Assembly (NCBI GenBank): GCA_001940995.1
Contig: MSHC01000034.1
Span: forward strand, 62,001-126,000
Length of the DNA stretch: 64,000 nucleotides
Direction: 5' to 3'
DNA from: Ruminococcus sp. Phil15
GTDB taxonomy: Bacteria > Bacillota > Clostridia > Oscillospirales > Ruminococcaceae
Below, in pieces: positions 16,720 to 25,407 of the stretch. The first letter of the stretch is position 1, and every line of letters starts with the position of its first letter. The translations under genes and the position numbers were made by a program. The notes below the pieces were generated by a model. The model saw nothing but the letters and a program-made list of their open reading frames with translations. It was not told the DNA's origin and did not search any database.

Positions 16720-17535
16720 ATGCTTACACCAAACGATATCAGAGAAAGACGGCCTGAAAAGGGTACGTTCGGATATAAAATTGAAGAAATAGATGCATTC
16801 CTTGATGAAATTGCTGACGACTATGAAGTTCTCTATGTAAATAACGAGGAAAGCGAAGAAAAAATAATAAAGCTCGTTGAGAAGATTAACGAGTACCGTG
16901 AAGACGAGGACGCTATCAAGCTTGCCCTCCTTTCTGCACAGAAGGAAAGCAAGAGAATCCTTGCGGAAGCAAATGCAGAGTCTGAGCGTATCATTACAGA
17001 AGCAAGCGCAAGAAGCGAGGAGATCGCAAAGCAGAGCGAAGCTGAATGCGAGAAGATTATTAACGAACACAAAGAGCGTTGCGCTAAGCTTATTAAGGAA
17101 AACACGGAAGCAACAGAAAAGAAGATCGCCTCTGTTAAGGCAGAGTACGAAATGCAGTGCCAGCGCCTTGAAGCTGTAAAGATTGAAGTAGCAAAGTTTA
17201 AGGCCGCCGTTACTCAGATATTTGAGAAGCAGTTAGAGCTTGTTTCTGAGCTTCCGGACAGCGGAGTAGTCGCAGTAGATGACGTGCCGCAGGAAACTGC
17301 CGTAAACGGCGATGACGATGTTCCGTTTCTCGAAGAAATGCTTGAGGATACAGCTGATGAGCAGACCGCTGCCGAGCCGGAAAATGAAGTTATCGAGGAG
17401 CCTGTTGCGGTAGGTGAAACACCAGTAGCAGAAGAAGCTCCGGCAAAGGAAATCTCCGCTCTTAAGGATGAAACACTCTTTACAGAAAAGCGAGAGGTTA
17501 AGTTCTCCGACCTTCGTTTTGGTAAGAGAAATTAA
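16720..17535 (+). CDS. divIVA: DivIVA domain protein
   Basis: A 271-residue membrane-curvature sensing scaffold. The N-terminal lipid-binding domain LTPNDIRERRPEKGTFGYKIEEIDAFLDEI is the family hallmark. Residues 40-170 form a long, Glu/Lys/Ala-rich coiled coil. The C-terminal 90 residues are acidic and disordered and end in KFSDLRFGKRN. GGAGG lies 9 bases upstream. It closes the ylm division cluster. DivIVA proteins place division or polar factors; its partners here are not identified. Confidence 0.95.
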   Translation: MLTPNDIRERRPEKGTFGYKIEEIDAFLDEIADDYEVLYVNNEESEEKIIKLVEKINEYREDEDAIKLALLSAQKESKRILAEANAESERIITEASARSEEIAKQSEAECEKIINEHKERCAKLIKENTEATEKKIASVKAEYEMQCQRLEAVKIEVAKFKAAVTQIFEKQLELVSELPDSGVVAVDDVPQETAVNGDDDVPFLEEMLEDTADEQTAAEPENEVIEEPVAVGETPVAEEAPAKEISALKDETLFTEKREVKFSDLRFGKRN

Positions 17536-17546
17536 ACAGTAAAGCA

Positions 17547-17580
17547 ATAAGTTGTCATTTTACCATAAGTGGCAACTTAT
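17547..17580 (+). terminator. weak terminator-like hairpin after divIVA
   Basis: Inverted repeat ATAAGTTGTCA (17547-17557) / TGGCAACTTAT (17570-17580), 11 bp with one G-T pair, but only a short T-run follows. It may attenuate read-through into lspA. Confidence 0.5.
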
Positions 17581-17607
17581 TTAATGCAGATTTTAATCGG
17601 AGGAAAA

Positions 17608-18156
17608 ATGATTTTAACAGCTGTGACACTCGGTATTGCCGTACTCCTCGTAATAATCGACCAGATAACAAAGCTACTCATAGTTAAAAACTTTGACATC
17701 GGCGAAATCAAAGAGGTAATAGCATTCGGCAGTCAGAAAATCTTCTCTATAACTCACGTCAGAAATACAGGCGCAGCATGGAGCATGATGAAAGGGCAGA
17801 AGATATTTCTTATCGGATTTCCTGTTCTTGTAATCGGAATTATGCTGTTTATGCTGTTTTCACATAAGATCAAGACGAAATTTGAGCATACCTGCGTAGC
17901 GCTCGTTATCGCAGGCGGCGTTGGAAACCTCATAGACCGCATAAGGCTCGGCGAGGTAGTAGACTTTATAAAGTGGGAGGTTTTCAGCTTTCCTGTGTTC
18001 AACGTCGCCGATATCTGTATAGTTGTAGGCGCTTTTGCACTCTGCATCTACTATATTTTTGCAGACCTCGATAAGGATAAGAAAAAAGCAGAAAAACCGG
18101 AGATTGTCGCAGCAGAAGCAATTGCTTCCGCCGATGATAAAGCGGAAGATGAATAA
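17608..18156 (+). CDS. lspA: Lipoprotein signal peptidase II
   Basis: Membrane aspartyl protease that removes lipoprotein signal peptides; about 182 residues. Four membrane segments are visible. Conserved elements are DQITKLLI, RNTGAAWSM, the GGVGNLIDRIRLGEVVDFI box and FNVADICI, which carry the two catalytic Asp. The ATG at 17608 is preferred over an upstream GTG at 17569, because CGGAGGA lies 4-10 bases before it and the GTG falls inside a hairpin. A charged tail of about 30 residues follows the last helix. The stop overlaps the rluD start by 8 bases, as in the common lspA-rluD pair. Confidence 0.95.
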   Translation: MILTAVTLGIAVLLVIIDQITKLLIVKNFDIGEIKEVIAFGSQKIFSITHVRNTGAAWSMMKGQKIFLIGFPVLVIGIMLFMLFSHKIKTKFEHTCVALVIAGGVGNLIDRIRLGEVVDFIKWEVFSFPVFNVADICIVVGAFALCIYYIFADLDKDKKKAEKPEIVAAEAIASADDKAEDE

Positions 18157-19066
18157 GCTCAGCCTTGTGGCTTCTGCCGAGCAGACGGGAGTTCGTGTCG
18201 ATATGTTTATATCGGAAAACTGCGATATGACCAGAAGCTCAGTCCAGAAGCTGATTGAAAATAGCAGCGTTACCGTAAACGGCAAGGCTGTCGCCAAAAA
18301 CTATAAGCTGAGAAACGGCGATACTGTAGACGTTGAAATTCCGGAACCGACAGAGCTTTCAGCCGAGCCGCAGAATATTCCCATTGAAATTGTCTATGAG
18401 GACGATGCGCTCCTCGTCGTAAATAAGCCTAAGGGTATGGTAGTGCATCCCGCCGCAGGAAATCCCGACGGTACTTTGGTCAATGCGCTTATGTACCATT
18501 GCAAGGGCAGGCTGTCCGGCATTAACGGCATTATACGTCCCGGCATCGTCCATAGAATTGATAAGAACACAAGCGGACTTCTTATGGTCGCAAAAACCGA
18601 TGAATCACATAATTTTCTTGCAGAGCAGATAAAGGAGCATAGCTTCACAAGAGAGTATGTTGCAGTCGTCGTCGGCAGTTTTTCTGAGGACAAAGGCACG
18701 ATAAACGCCCCAATCGGCAGACACCCCGTTGACCGCAAGAAAATGTGTGTTACCGAAAAGAACTCAAAATCCGCAGTTACACATTATGAAACACTTGAAA
18801 AGTATAAAGGCTGTTCGCTCGTAAGGTTCGTTCTCAAAACAGGTCGTACTCACCAAATCAGAGTCCATAGCGCATACAGCGGACACCCGATTCTGGGAGA
18901 CAACGTATACGGAAATCCGATAAAAGCATTTGAGGGGCAGTGCCTCCACGCAAAAAAGTTGGGCTTTATCCATCCGACAACTAAGGAGTATATGGAGTTC
19001 GACAGCGACCTGCCGGACTATTTTGAGAAAGTGCTTTCAAAACTCAGAGATGATAAAAATGTTTAA
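18149..19066 (+). CDS. rluD: RluD-type 23S rRNA pseudouridine synthase
   Basis: Isomerises uridines in 23S rRNA; about 305 residues. An N-terminal S4 domain (GVRVDMFISENCDMTRSSVQ) precedes the catalytic domain with the active-site Asp in HRIDKNTSGLL (about residue 139). KPKGMVVHPA and TGRTHQIRVH are also present. The start at 18149 overlaps the lspA stop, which suggests coupling; an upstream ATG at 18134 in the same frame is possible. The RluD versus RluC/RluA distinction rests on the S4 domain and the lspA neighbour. Confidence 0.93.
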   Translation: MNKLSLVASAEQTGVRVDMFISENCDMTRSSVQKLIENSSVTVNGKAVAKNYKLRNGDTVDVEIPEPTELSAEPQNIPIEIVYEDDALLVVNKPKGMVVHPAAGNPDGTLVNALMYHCKGRLSGINGIIRPGIVHRIDKNTSGLLMVAKTDESHNFLAEQIKEHSFTREYVAVVVGSFSEDKGTINAPIGRHPVDRKKMCVTEKNSKSAVTHYETLEKYKGCSLVRFVLKTGRTHQIRVHSAYSGHPILGDNVYGNPIKAFEGQCLHAKKLGFIHPTTKEYMEFDSDLPDYFEKVLSKLRDDKNV

Positions 19067-19880
19067 AAGTATAGAGAATGTTATAATCCTTACGGATATG
19101 GACGGAACATTTCTCCCGTCTACAAAAATTGCCTCGCAAGGAAATCTTGAAGCAGTAAAGAGATTTCAGCAGGCAGGCGGTAGGTTTTCTATCGCAACGG
19201 GCAGAGCGCTGCAAGCCTCGCAGATATATTTTGACACCATCCCCGTGAATTTTCCTGCGGTTCTCTGTAACGGAGGTCTTGTATATGATATAAAAGCAAG
19301 ACAGGACCTTATGAATGTCTATCTGCCGGAGTCTGCATTTAATATCACAAAGAGAATCCTTGACGACAATCAGGATATCGGCTGTGAAATTATACTGCTG
19401 AATGAACTCTATGTGCCGCAGATGAATGAAAAGGAACGTGAGCATAATATAATATGTAAGATTACTCCTGTCTTAGCGCCTATTGAGGATACGCCGAAAA
19501 ACTGGTATAAAGTGCTTTTTGCAGACGAAGAGGAGAGAATAAACAGGCTTGAGCAATACGTCGCACAGCAGAATTTCTGCGGTGTTGATTTTGTCCGCTC
19601 AAGCGAGCACTATCTTGAAATTCTCCCGAAAAACATCTCGAAAGGCTCGGCAGTCAGCTTCCTGAAAGAAAAATTCGGCGGCGAAAAATGTCAGGTAGTC
19701 TGCGTAGGCGACTACTATAACGACCTCGAAATGCTGAAAACCGCAGATATAGCAGTCTGTCCGTCAAACGCAGTGGACGAGGTCAAAAACGTGTGCGATA
19801 TAGTTCTCGATAAATCCTGTGACCAGGACGCAATCGCAGAGCTTATCAATATAATTTTATGCAAATCCCAAGCATTATAA
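19059..19880 (+). CDS. Cof-type HAD phosphatase
   Basis: A haloacid dehalogenase-superfamily hydrolase of about 273 residues. Motif I is TDMDGTF (nucleophile Asp), motif II region SIATGRALQAS, and motif III/IV GDYYNDLEMLKTADIAVCPSNA. The C2-type cap domain between them marks the Cof subfamily, which acts on sugar phosphates and similar small phosphate esters; the substrate is unknown. The start is placed at ATG 19059, with AGAG 9 bases upstream, and 19050 is possible. It overlaps the end of rluD by 8 bases. Confidence 0.9.
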   Translation: MFKSIENVIILTDMDGTFLPSTKIASQGNLEAVKRFQQAGGRFSIATGRALQASQIYFDTIPVNFPAVLCNGGLVYDIKARQDLMNVYLPESAFNITKRILDDNQDIGCEIILLNELYVPQMNEKEREHNIICKITPVLAPIEDTPKNWYKVLFADEEERINRLEQYVAQQNFCGVDFVRSSEHYLEILPKNISKGSAVSFLKEKFGGEKCQVVCVGDYYNDLEMLKTADIAVCPSNAVDEVKNVCDIVLDKSCDQDAIAELINIILCKSQAL

Positions 19881-19896
19881 TTTGGAGGTATAAACA

Positions 19897-20736
19897 ATGG
19901 ACGAAACATTAAAGAAACAACTTCAAATCACAGCCTGTAAGGTTCGTATGGGAATTATCGAGGGAGTTTATAACGCTAAGTCCGGACACCCGGGCGGCTC
20001 TCTTTCAATCGCTGATACCCTGACTTACCTTTACAACGCAAAGATGAACGTTTATCCCGATAAGCCGGACCTTTGCGACAGGGACAGATTTGTTCTCTCA
20101 AAGGGACATACGGCTCCTGCACTCTACTCGGTGCTTGCTAATAAAGGCTTTTTCAGCACTGAGGAGCTAAAGTCGTTAAGACATATCGGCGCACTCCTTC
20201 AGGGTCACCCATGTATCCATATTCCGGGTGTAGATATGTCCTCAGGTTCGCTCGGCCAGGGCATCTCCGCAGCCTGCGGTATTGCGCTTTCAGGCAAGAT
20301 TTCAAACGAAACCTATAAGGTTTACACGATCCTCGGCGACGGCGAAATTGAGGAGGGTCAGGTTTGGGAAGCAGCAATGTTTGCCGCACATTATAAGCTA
20401 GATAACCTCGTCGCAATCATAGATAACAACGGACTCCAGATTGACGGCAAGATAAGCGACGTATGCTCTCCATACCCAATCGTTGATAAGTTCAAGGCAT
20501 TCGGTTGGCACGTTATCGAAATGGACGCACATGACTTCGATTCTATTGAAAAGGCATTCAACGAAGCCGAAACAATTGTAAATCAGCCGGTTGCTATTGT
20601 CCAGAAGAGCGTAAAGGGCAAGGGAGTTTCCTTTATGGAAAATCAGTGCTCATGGCACGGAACCGCACCTAACGCAGAGCAGTATGCTCAGGCAATGGCA
20701 GAGCTTAATGAAACATTAAAGAGCTTGGAGGGTTAA
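19897..20736 (+). CDS. Transketolase, N-terminal (thiamine-binding) subunit
   Basis: The first half of a split transketolase, 279 residues. The thiamine-diphosphate binding motif runs GDGEIEEGQVWEAAMFAAHYKLDNLVAIIDNN in the middle (about 147-178). SGHPGGSLS and LSKGHTAPALYS are also visible. It interconverts pentose, triose and hexose phosphates together with the following subunit. A TTTGGAGG site precedes the ATG. Only 4 bases separate it from the C-terminal subunit gene. Split transketolase genes are ordinary in clostridia and archaea, so this is not a frameshift. Confidence 0.95.
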   Translation: MDETLKKQLQITACKVRMGIIEGVYNAKSGHPGGSLSIADTLTYLYNAKMNVYPDKPDLCDRDRFVLSKGHTAPALYSVLANKGFFSTEELKSLRHIGALLQGHPCIHIPGVDMSSGSLGQGISAACGIALSGKISNETYKVYTILGDGEIEEGQVWEAAMFAAHYKLDNLVAIIDNNGLQIDGKISDVCSPYPIVDKFKAFGWHVIEMDAHDFDSIEKAFNEAETIVNQPVAIVQKSVKGKGVSFMENQCSWHGTAPNAEQYAQAMAELNETLKSLEG

Positions 20737-20740
20737 TAAA

Positions 20741-21685
20741 ATGGCAGATGTAATTAAAAAGGCTACAAGAGAAAGCTACGGCGAAGCGCTCGCTGAGCTT
20801 GGCGATAAGTACGAAAACCTCTATGTCCTCGACGCTGACCTCGCTGCGGCTACAAAAACCGGTATCTTCAAGAAGAAGTTCCCGGACAGATTTTTTGACT
20901 GCGGTATTGCAGAAGCTAATATGATGGGCGTTGCGGCAGGTCTTGCAACAACGGGCAAGATTCCTTTTGCTTCTTCCTTTGCAATGTTCGCAGCAGGCAG
21001 AGCGTTTGAAATAGTCAGAAACTCAATCGGATATCCGCACCTCAATGTTAAAATCGGCGCAACCCACGCAGGTATCTCGGTAGGCGAGGACGGCGCAACA
21101 CACCAGTGCAACGAAGATATCGCACTTATGAGAACAATCCCTGGTATGGTTATCATTAACCCTGCCGATGATGTCGAAGCAAGAGCGGCAGTTGAAGCAG
21201 CTATAAACTACGTAGGTCCTGTCTATATGCGTTTTGGCAGACTTGCTGCGCCCGTTTTCAATAATAAGGAAACATATACGTTTGAGCTTGGCAAGGGAAT
21301 CGAACTTTGCGAGGGTAATGATGTTACAATCATCGCAACAGGTCTGATGGTAAGCGAAGCTATCACGGCAAGCGAAATCCTCAAGGCTGAGGGAATCAGC
21401 GCGAGAGTAATTAATATCCACACAATTAAGCCTATCGACCGTGATATAATCACTAAGGCTGCCAAGGAAACAGGAACAATCGTTACAGTCGAGGAGCATA
21501 GCGTAATCGGCGGTCTCGGCTCTGCCGTATCTGAGGTAGTAACAGAAACCTGTCCTTGCAGAGTCGTAAAGATTGGCGTAAACGACGAGTTCGGTCATTC
21601 AGGTCCTGCAGTTGACCTCCTTAAAGAGTTTGGTCTTTGCTCTGACAATATCGTAAAAACAGTTAAGAACGCCATCGGCAAGTAA
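20741..21685 (+). CDS. Transketolase, C-terminal subunit
   Basis: The second half of the split transketolase, 314 residues, with the pyrimidine-binding and C-terminal domains. DCGIAEANMMGVAAGLA carries the conserved catalytic Glu, and GATHAGISVGEDGATHQ follows. TVEEHSVIGGLGSAVSE is the C-terminal domain signature shared with 1-deoxyxylulose-5-phosphate synthase, but the missing N-terminal half and pairing with the gene before it make transketolase the better call. A strong terminator follows. Confidence 0.95.
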   Translation: MADVIKKATRESYGEALAELGDKYENLYVLDADLAAATKTGIFKKKFPDRFFDCGIAEANMMGVAAGLATTGKIPFASSFAMFAAGRAFEIVRNSIGYPHLNVKIGATHAGISVGEDGATHQCNEDIALMRTIPGMVIINPADDVEARAAVEAAINYVGPVYMRFGRLAAPVFNNKETYTFELGKGIELCEGNDVTIIATGLMVSEAITASEILKAEGISARVINIHTIKPIDRDIITKAAKETGTIVTVEEHSVIGGLGSAVSEVVTETCPCRVVKIGVNDEFGHSGPAVDLLKEFGLCSDNIVKTVKNAIGK

Positions 21686-21701
21686 TAATAGATATCTGAT
21701 T

Positions 21702-21728
21702 AGCGGCGCTGTAAAGCGCCGCTTTTTA
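21702..21728 (+). terminator. terminator after the transketolase genes
   Basis: Nine-bp stem AGCGGCGCT (21702-21710) / AGCGCCGCT (21715-21723) with a GTAA loop and a following T-run. Confidence 0.92.
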
Positions 21729-21811
21729 ACGCTTTTATGACATTTTGAATAATATGTAGCAATAATAAAACCGAAAGGCAAGTGTTTCTGAAAAGAACAC
21801 GGTAATTCATA

Positions 21812-22444
21812 ATGCGACGATATTATTCAAAAAAAGCAAAACTGGCAGCAAGAGCTTCAGCGGCTGCTGTTATCCTCGTGTTTTTGCTCCTCTGCTACCT
21901 CCATTATAGAGTCGAAGCCTATACAGAAGTAATCTGTACATCAAGCTGCTCAAGCTTCGGTCAAAAAGTAATAAATGATGCGGTAATCTCGTCTATGCAA
22001 AGCTTCGATACCGAAAGCTTTGTTTCAGTGATGTATGACGATAATGGGAAAATCTGCGGTATAACAGTGAATAACGAGCATATAAATATCATAACGGCCC
22101 AGATAACCGAACAGATTGCGGACGCCCTCAGCGGAGAGCAAGGAAGCCGTGTCTTAGTCCCTGCCGGTACGTTCTCCGGAATAAGTTTTTTAGGCGGTGT
22201 AGGACCGGATATAAAAATAGAGATATTCCAGGTCGGCAGTCCGGATATCGAAATAGTAAGCGCTTTGGAATCGGCAGGCGTAAACCAGTCGGTTTATAAG
22301 CTCTATGTAAATATCACGCTGGAACTGTCAGCTGTAATGCCTACAAAAAATGTTGATATTACTGTCGAAAGACAGCTTCTTATTTCCGAAACGGTGATAA
22401 TAGGAGAAGTGCCTGATGTTTTCGCGCAGCAAACAGCAGAATGA
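21812..22444 (+). CDS. yunB: Sporulation protein YunB
   Basis: A 210-residue protein with one N-terminal membrane segment (about 12-33). The family signatures are VPAGTFSGISFLGGVGPDIKI, then ESAGVNQSVYKLYVNITLELSAVMP and ISETVIIGEVPDVF. YunB is mother-cell (sigma-E) expressed in Bacillus and is needed for efficient sporulation, by a mechanism that is not well understood. I see no clear sigma-E promoter in the 84 bases upstream. Together with sigG and ylmC it supports a spore-forming host. Confidence 0.9.
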   Translation: MRRYYSKKAKLAARASAAAVILVFLLLCYLHYRVEAYTEVICTSSCSSFGQKVINDAVISSMQSFDTESFVSVMYDDNGKICGITVNNEHINIITAQITEQIADALSGEQGSRVLVPAGTFSGISFLGGVGPDIKIEIFQVGSPDIEIVSALESAGVNQSVYKLYVNITLELSAVMPTKNVDITVERQLLISETVIIGEVPDVFAQQTAE

Positions 22445-22457
22445 TTTGTAAAAGGTG

Positions 22458-22485
22458 TTGACTTTTTTTCCTTTTGTGATATAAT
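22458..22485 (+). promoter_or_regulatory. sigma-A promoter of the PH-like gene
   Basis: TTGACT (22458-22463), 16-bp spacer, extended TGA-TATAAT (22480-22485). Confidence 0.82.
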
Positions 22486-22535
22486 AATAGTTGGTATACA
22501 TTTTCAAGAATTCAGTACGAACTGGGGGAACATAT

Positions 22536-22940
22536 ATGAAAAAGGAAGATTTTGAATACATCTGGACTGACAAAAAACGTACGATATTCGGACTCCCGAT
22601 TTCTTTTACAAGATATTTTCTTACTAAGGATAAATTCATTACAAGAAAAGGACTCCTTTCTCTCTCTGAGGATGAGTGCGAGCTTTACAGAGTTACCGAC
22701 AAGAGATTGAAGCTTCCGTTTATGCAGAGGCTTTTTGGCTGCGGTACGGTGTATATCCATATTAAGAATGACGCAGACTCTCCTATAAAGGAAGTGCGTT
22801 CAATCAAAAATCCAAGAAAGTTTATGAAGCTTCTTGAAGAAAATGTAAATATCCAGCGTGATAAGTATTCAATCAGAGGCAGAGATATGGTCGGCGGCGG
22901 TTGCAGCGGCTGTATGGAAGACCTGGACAACGATTTTTGA
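22536..22940 (+). CDS. Small PH-domain-like (DUF304/bPH2-type) protein
   Basis: A 134-residue soluble protein. TRYFLTKDKFITRKGLLSLSEDECELYRVTDKRLKLPFMQRLFGCGTVYI (about 25-75) has the strand pattern of bacterial PH domains (bPH2/YdbT-like), here without the membrane segments those proteins usually have. A Cys-containing tail GGGCSGCMEDLDNDF ends it. The ATG has TGGGGGA upstream and the gene has its own promoter and terminator, so it is a single-gene unit. Function unknown. Confidence 0.75.
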   Translation: MKKEDFEYIWTDKKRTIFGLPISFTRYFLTKDKFITRKGLLSLSEDECELYRVTDKRLKLPFMQRLFGCGTVYIHIKNDADSPIKEVRSIKNPRKFMKLLEENVNIQRDKYSIRGRDMVGGGCSGCMEDLDNDF

Positions 22941-22952
22941 TCGGAGTTTTAT

Positions 22953-22987
22953 AAGCGTAGTCTGAAATACGACTGCGCTTTGTTTTT
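22953..22987 (+). terminator. terminator after the PH-like gene
   Basis: Stem AAGCGTAGTC (22953-22962) / GACTGCGCTT (22971-22980), 10 bp with one G-T pair, followed by TGTTTTT. Confidence 0.85.
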
Positions 22988-23004
22988 GTAAAGGAATGAT
23001 AAAT

Positions 23005-24075
23005 TTGCCGGAAATCTCAAAGCTTAAAGAATTAAAACCCAGTTGGGATTATTTAAAGGAAACAAAGCTACCAATTTTTATATACGGAATGGGCGATGGA
23101 TGCCTGAAGCTTCTTCGAGAATTTGGGAAATATAAAATCCCGATTGCGGGTATTTTTGCGAGCGACGAATTTGTCAGAGGTCATAGCTTTGAAGGACACC
23201 TCGTGCATAAGCTCTCGGAAATCGAGGAGGCACTGGGGTGCGGCAACTTTGTTATAGCTCTCGCATTTGCTGCAGGCTATGATTCGCTCATAAGACGTAT
23301 CGACGAAATTGATAACCGCAATATTCTACTCGCTCCCGATACTGATGCAATCGGCGTCGGTGCATTTACAATGGATATGCTCTGTGATAATATCAATAAA
23401 ATCGAAAGTGTCTATAATAGTTTGGCAGATGAAATGTCAAAGCAGGCGTATTATAATGTCCTCGCATTCAAAATCACAGGCGAGCTGCATTACCTCAGAA
23501 CCTGCACAACAACGCCCGACGAAGCCTTTGAGAATATTTTAAAACCGACTGAAAACGAAATCTACGTCGATCTGGGCGCATATACGGGCGATACGATAGC
23601 TGAGCTTCTAAGCTATACGAATGGAAAATATGAGCGTATCTATGCCTTAGAGCCTAATGCGAGAAATTTCAGAAAGCTTAAAGCCAATACTGAGAATATG
23701 GATAATTGTATCATCGAAAATGCCGCTGCGTGGAATGGTGAGGATATTCTCATATTTAATCCGGGCGGAGGCAGACAATCTCAGGTTTCAAAAAAGGGCA
23801 TAGAAACTAAAGCAACAAGCGTAGATATACTCCTGAAAGGCGAAAAGGCAACATATATAAAATATGACGTGGAGGGCGCAGAGGGACAAGCAATCGAGGG
23901 TACGACCCAAACGATCAAGAAGTATAAACCGAAGCTGTGCGTAGCGCTCTATCACAGAGCCGCCGATGTGTTTGAACTGCCATTGCAGATACTGGATATC
24001 TGCCCCGAATATAAGCTCTACGTTAGGCATTACCCCTATTATCCCGCATGGGAAACGAATCTTTTCTGCGTGTGA
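23005..24075 (+). CDS. FkbM family methyltransferase
   Basis: An SAM-dependent methyltransferase of about 356 residues. The N-terminal third (IFIYGMGDGCLKLLREF...) looks like a Rossmann-type nucleotide-binding fold often fused to this family. The FkbM domain begins near residue 180 with EIYVDLGAYTGDTIAELL (SAM-binding motif I) and continues through YALEPNARNFRKL to YIKYDVEGAEGQAIEG. The acceptor is unknown; relatives methylate sugars or natural products. TTG 23005 is chosen since AAGGA lies 9 bases before it; ATG 22996 has that sequence directly abutting it. The gene follows a terminator, and its own promoter is not obvious. Confidence 0.87.
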   Translation: MPEISKLKELKPSWDYLKETKLPIFIYGMGDGCLKLLREFGKYKIPIAGIFASDEFVRGHSFEGHLVHKLSEIEEALGCGNFVIALAFAAGYDSLIRRIDEIDNRNILLAPDTDAIGVGAFTMDMLCDNINKIESVYNSLADEMSKQAYYNVLAFKITGELHYLRTCTTTPDEAFENILKPTENEIYVDLGAYTGDTIAELLSYTNGKYERIYALEPNARNFRKLKANTENMDNCIIENAAAWNGEDILIFNPGGGRQSQVSKKGIETKATSVDILLKGEKATYIKYDVEGAEGQAIEGTTQTIKKYKPKLCVALYHRAADVFELPLQILDICPEYKLYVRHYPYYPAWETNLFCV

Positions 24076-24141
24076 ATGAATAGTACGAGCCGTTTATCTC
24101 ATATTTATTAGAAATCTGAATGTAATGAGAGGGCGGTATAT

Positions 24142-24432
24142 ATGATTTGTAATTTCAGCGACCTTAGGAATAAAGAGGTCGTCAGCGTCCAGACGGGTCT
24201 GAAGCTCGGATATGTCGATGACGTAGAAATCAACACGGCGGAGGCGTCTGTCGTGTCGCTGATAATTTATGGCAGACCGAGAGGCTTCGGAGTTTTCGGC
24301 AGGGACGATGACCTAGTGATAAAGTGTTCAAATATAGAGCTTGTGGGGGAGGATACAATACTTGTCAATACTTCCGATAGTTCAATTTTCACAAAATCAC
24401 GAACTTTTACCGTTGAAAATTTGTTGAAGTAA
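24142..24432 (+). CDS. ylmC: YlmC/YmxH family sporulation protein (PRC-barrel)
   Basis: A 96-residue single-domain PRC-barrel protein. DLRNKEVVSVQTGLKLGYVDDVEI and the GFGVFGRDDDLVIKCSNIELVGEDTILV stretch are the family pattern. YlmC and YmxH are small proteins tied to sporulation in Bacillus and clostridia, with no firm biochemical role. It stands alone, just before the rpsB promoter, with GAGAGGGCGG upstream of its ATG. Confidence 0.88.
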   Translation: MICNFSDLRNKEVVSVQTGLKLGYVDDVEINTAEASVVSLIIYGRPRGFGVFGRDDDLVIKCSNIELVGEDTILVNTSDSSIFTKSRTFTVENLLK

Positions 24433-24446
24433 CAGCCGCTAAACGC

Positions 24447-24475
24447 TTGCATAATTTGACTTAATATGGTATAAT
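24447..24475 (+). promoter_or_regulatory. sigma-A promoter of rpsB-tsf
   Basis: TTGCAT (24447-24452), 17-bp spacer, extended TGG-TATAAT (24470-24475). Confidence 0.88.
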
Positions 24476-24502
24476 ATTAAAGCAATTCGCACACTCGTAT
24501 TT

Positions 24503-24568
24503 TTGTAAATGGTTCTCGAAAGAGTTTTTACAAGCTAAATCGGGTGGAGGAGATTTTGCAAAAAATCT
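24503..24568 (+). promoter_or_regulatory. structured 5' leader of rpsB
   Basis: Two hairpins lie in the leader. The first is TTGTAAA...CTC-GAAA-GAG...TTACAA (24503-24533). The second is AGATTTT-GCAA-AAAATCT (24551-24568), 7 bp with a GNRA-type loop, ending 11 bases before the AGGAGG site at 24580-24585. Ribosomal protein S2 represses its own operon through such leaders in other bacteria; here that is an inference. Confidence 0.5.
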
Positions 24569-24592
24569 AAAAAACCAATAGGAGGAACTACC

Positions 24593-25333
24593 ATGGCAGT
24601 AGTATCAATGAAGCAGCTTCTTGAAGCCGGTGTACATTTTGGTCACCAGACAAGAAGATGGAACCCTAAGATGGCTCCGTACATCTTTACAGAAAGAAAC
24701 GGAATCTACATCATCGACCTTCAGAAAACAGTAAAGAAGCTCGAAGAAGCTTATATGTTTATCCGTGAGGTTGCAGCAAACGGACAGGAGGTTCTCTTTG
24801 TCGGCACAAAGAAGCAGGCAAGCGACTCCATTAAGGAAGAGGCTATCAGAGCAAACGCACATTTTGTAAACGCAAGATGGCTCGGCGGTATGATGACTAA
24901 CTTCAAGACAATCCAGAGAAGAATCAAGAGACTTGAACAGCTCCATGCAATGGAAACAGACGGAACATTTGACCTCCTTCCAAAGAAGGAAGTTACAAAG
25001 CTCCAGCTTGAGATTGAAAAGCTCGAGAAGTTCCTTGGCGGTATCAAGAATATGAAGGATCTCCCGGGAGCACTCTTCGTAGTTGACCCAAGAAAGGAAA
25101 AGATTGCAGTTTCCGAAGCTAAGAAGCTCGGCATTCCTGTTGTAGCTATCGTTGACACAAACTGTGACCCTGACGACGTTGATTACGTTATCCCAGGTAA
25201 CGATGACGCTATCAGAGCTGTAAAGCTTATCGCAGGTGCAATGGCTGACGCTATTATCGAAGGCAGACAGGGCTCTCAGGTTGAAGAAGAAGCAGATGAA
25301 GCTGTTGAAGCTTCAGAAGATGACGCTGAGTAA
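24593..25333 (+). CDS. rpsB: 30S ribosomal protein S2
   Basis: A 246-residue S2. [22 protein letters not shown] and [14 protein letters not shown] are signature segments, as are [29 protein letters not shown] near residue 190-220. An acidic tail of about 20 residues ends it. AGGAGG sits upstream of the ATG. It heads the rpsB-tsf pair. Confidence 0.98.
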   Translation: MAVVSMKQLLEAGVHFGHQTRRWNPKMAPYIFTERNGIYIIDLQKTVKKLEEAYMFIREVAANGQEVLFVGTKKQASDSIKEEAIRANAHFVNARWLGGMMTNFKTIQRRIKRLEQLHAMETDGTFDLLPKKEVTKLQLEIEKLEKFLGGIKNMKDLPGALFVVDPRKEKIAVSEAKKLGIPVVAIVDTNCDPDDVDYVIPGNDDAIRAVKLIAGAMADAIIEGRQGSQVEEEADEAVEASEDDAE

Positions 25334-25347
25334 TTTAGAATAATAGG

Positions 25348-25380
25348 ATATGGCGTGTAGCTTCTATGCGCCATATTTTG
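25348..25380 (+). terminator. hairpin between rpsB and tsf (likely attenuator)
   Basis: ATATGGCG (25348-25355) / CGCCATAT (25369-25376), extended inward by GTAG/CTAT pairing, then TTTTG. It probably lowers read-through from rpsB into tsf, since tsf has no other visible promoter. Confidence 0.75.
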
Positions 25381-25407
25381 TATCAAACAAAATGGAGGAA
25401 TAGATTT

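Noticed and set aside
17569-17607. Longer LspA starting at GTG 17569
   Set aside because: The GTG lies inside the hairpin after divIVA, while ATG 17608 has a strong CGGAGGA site at the right distance.
19897-21685. Transketolase broken into two frames
   Set aside because: Each half has its own start and ribosome-binding site, and split transketolases are normal in clostridia; it is not a frameshift.
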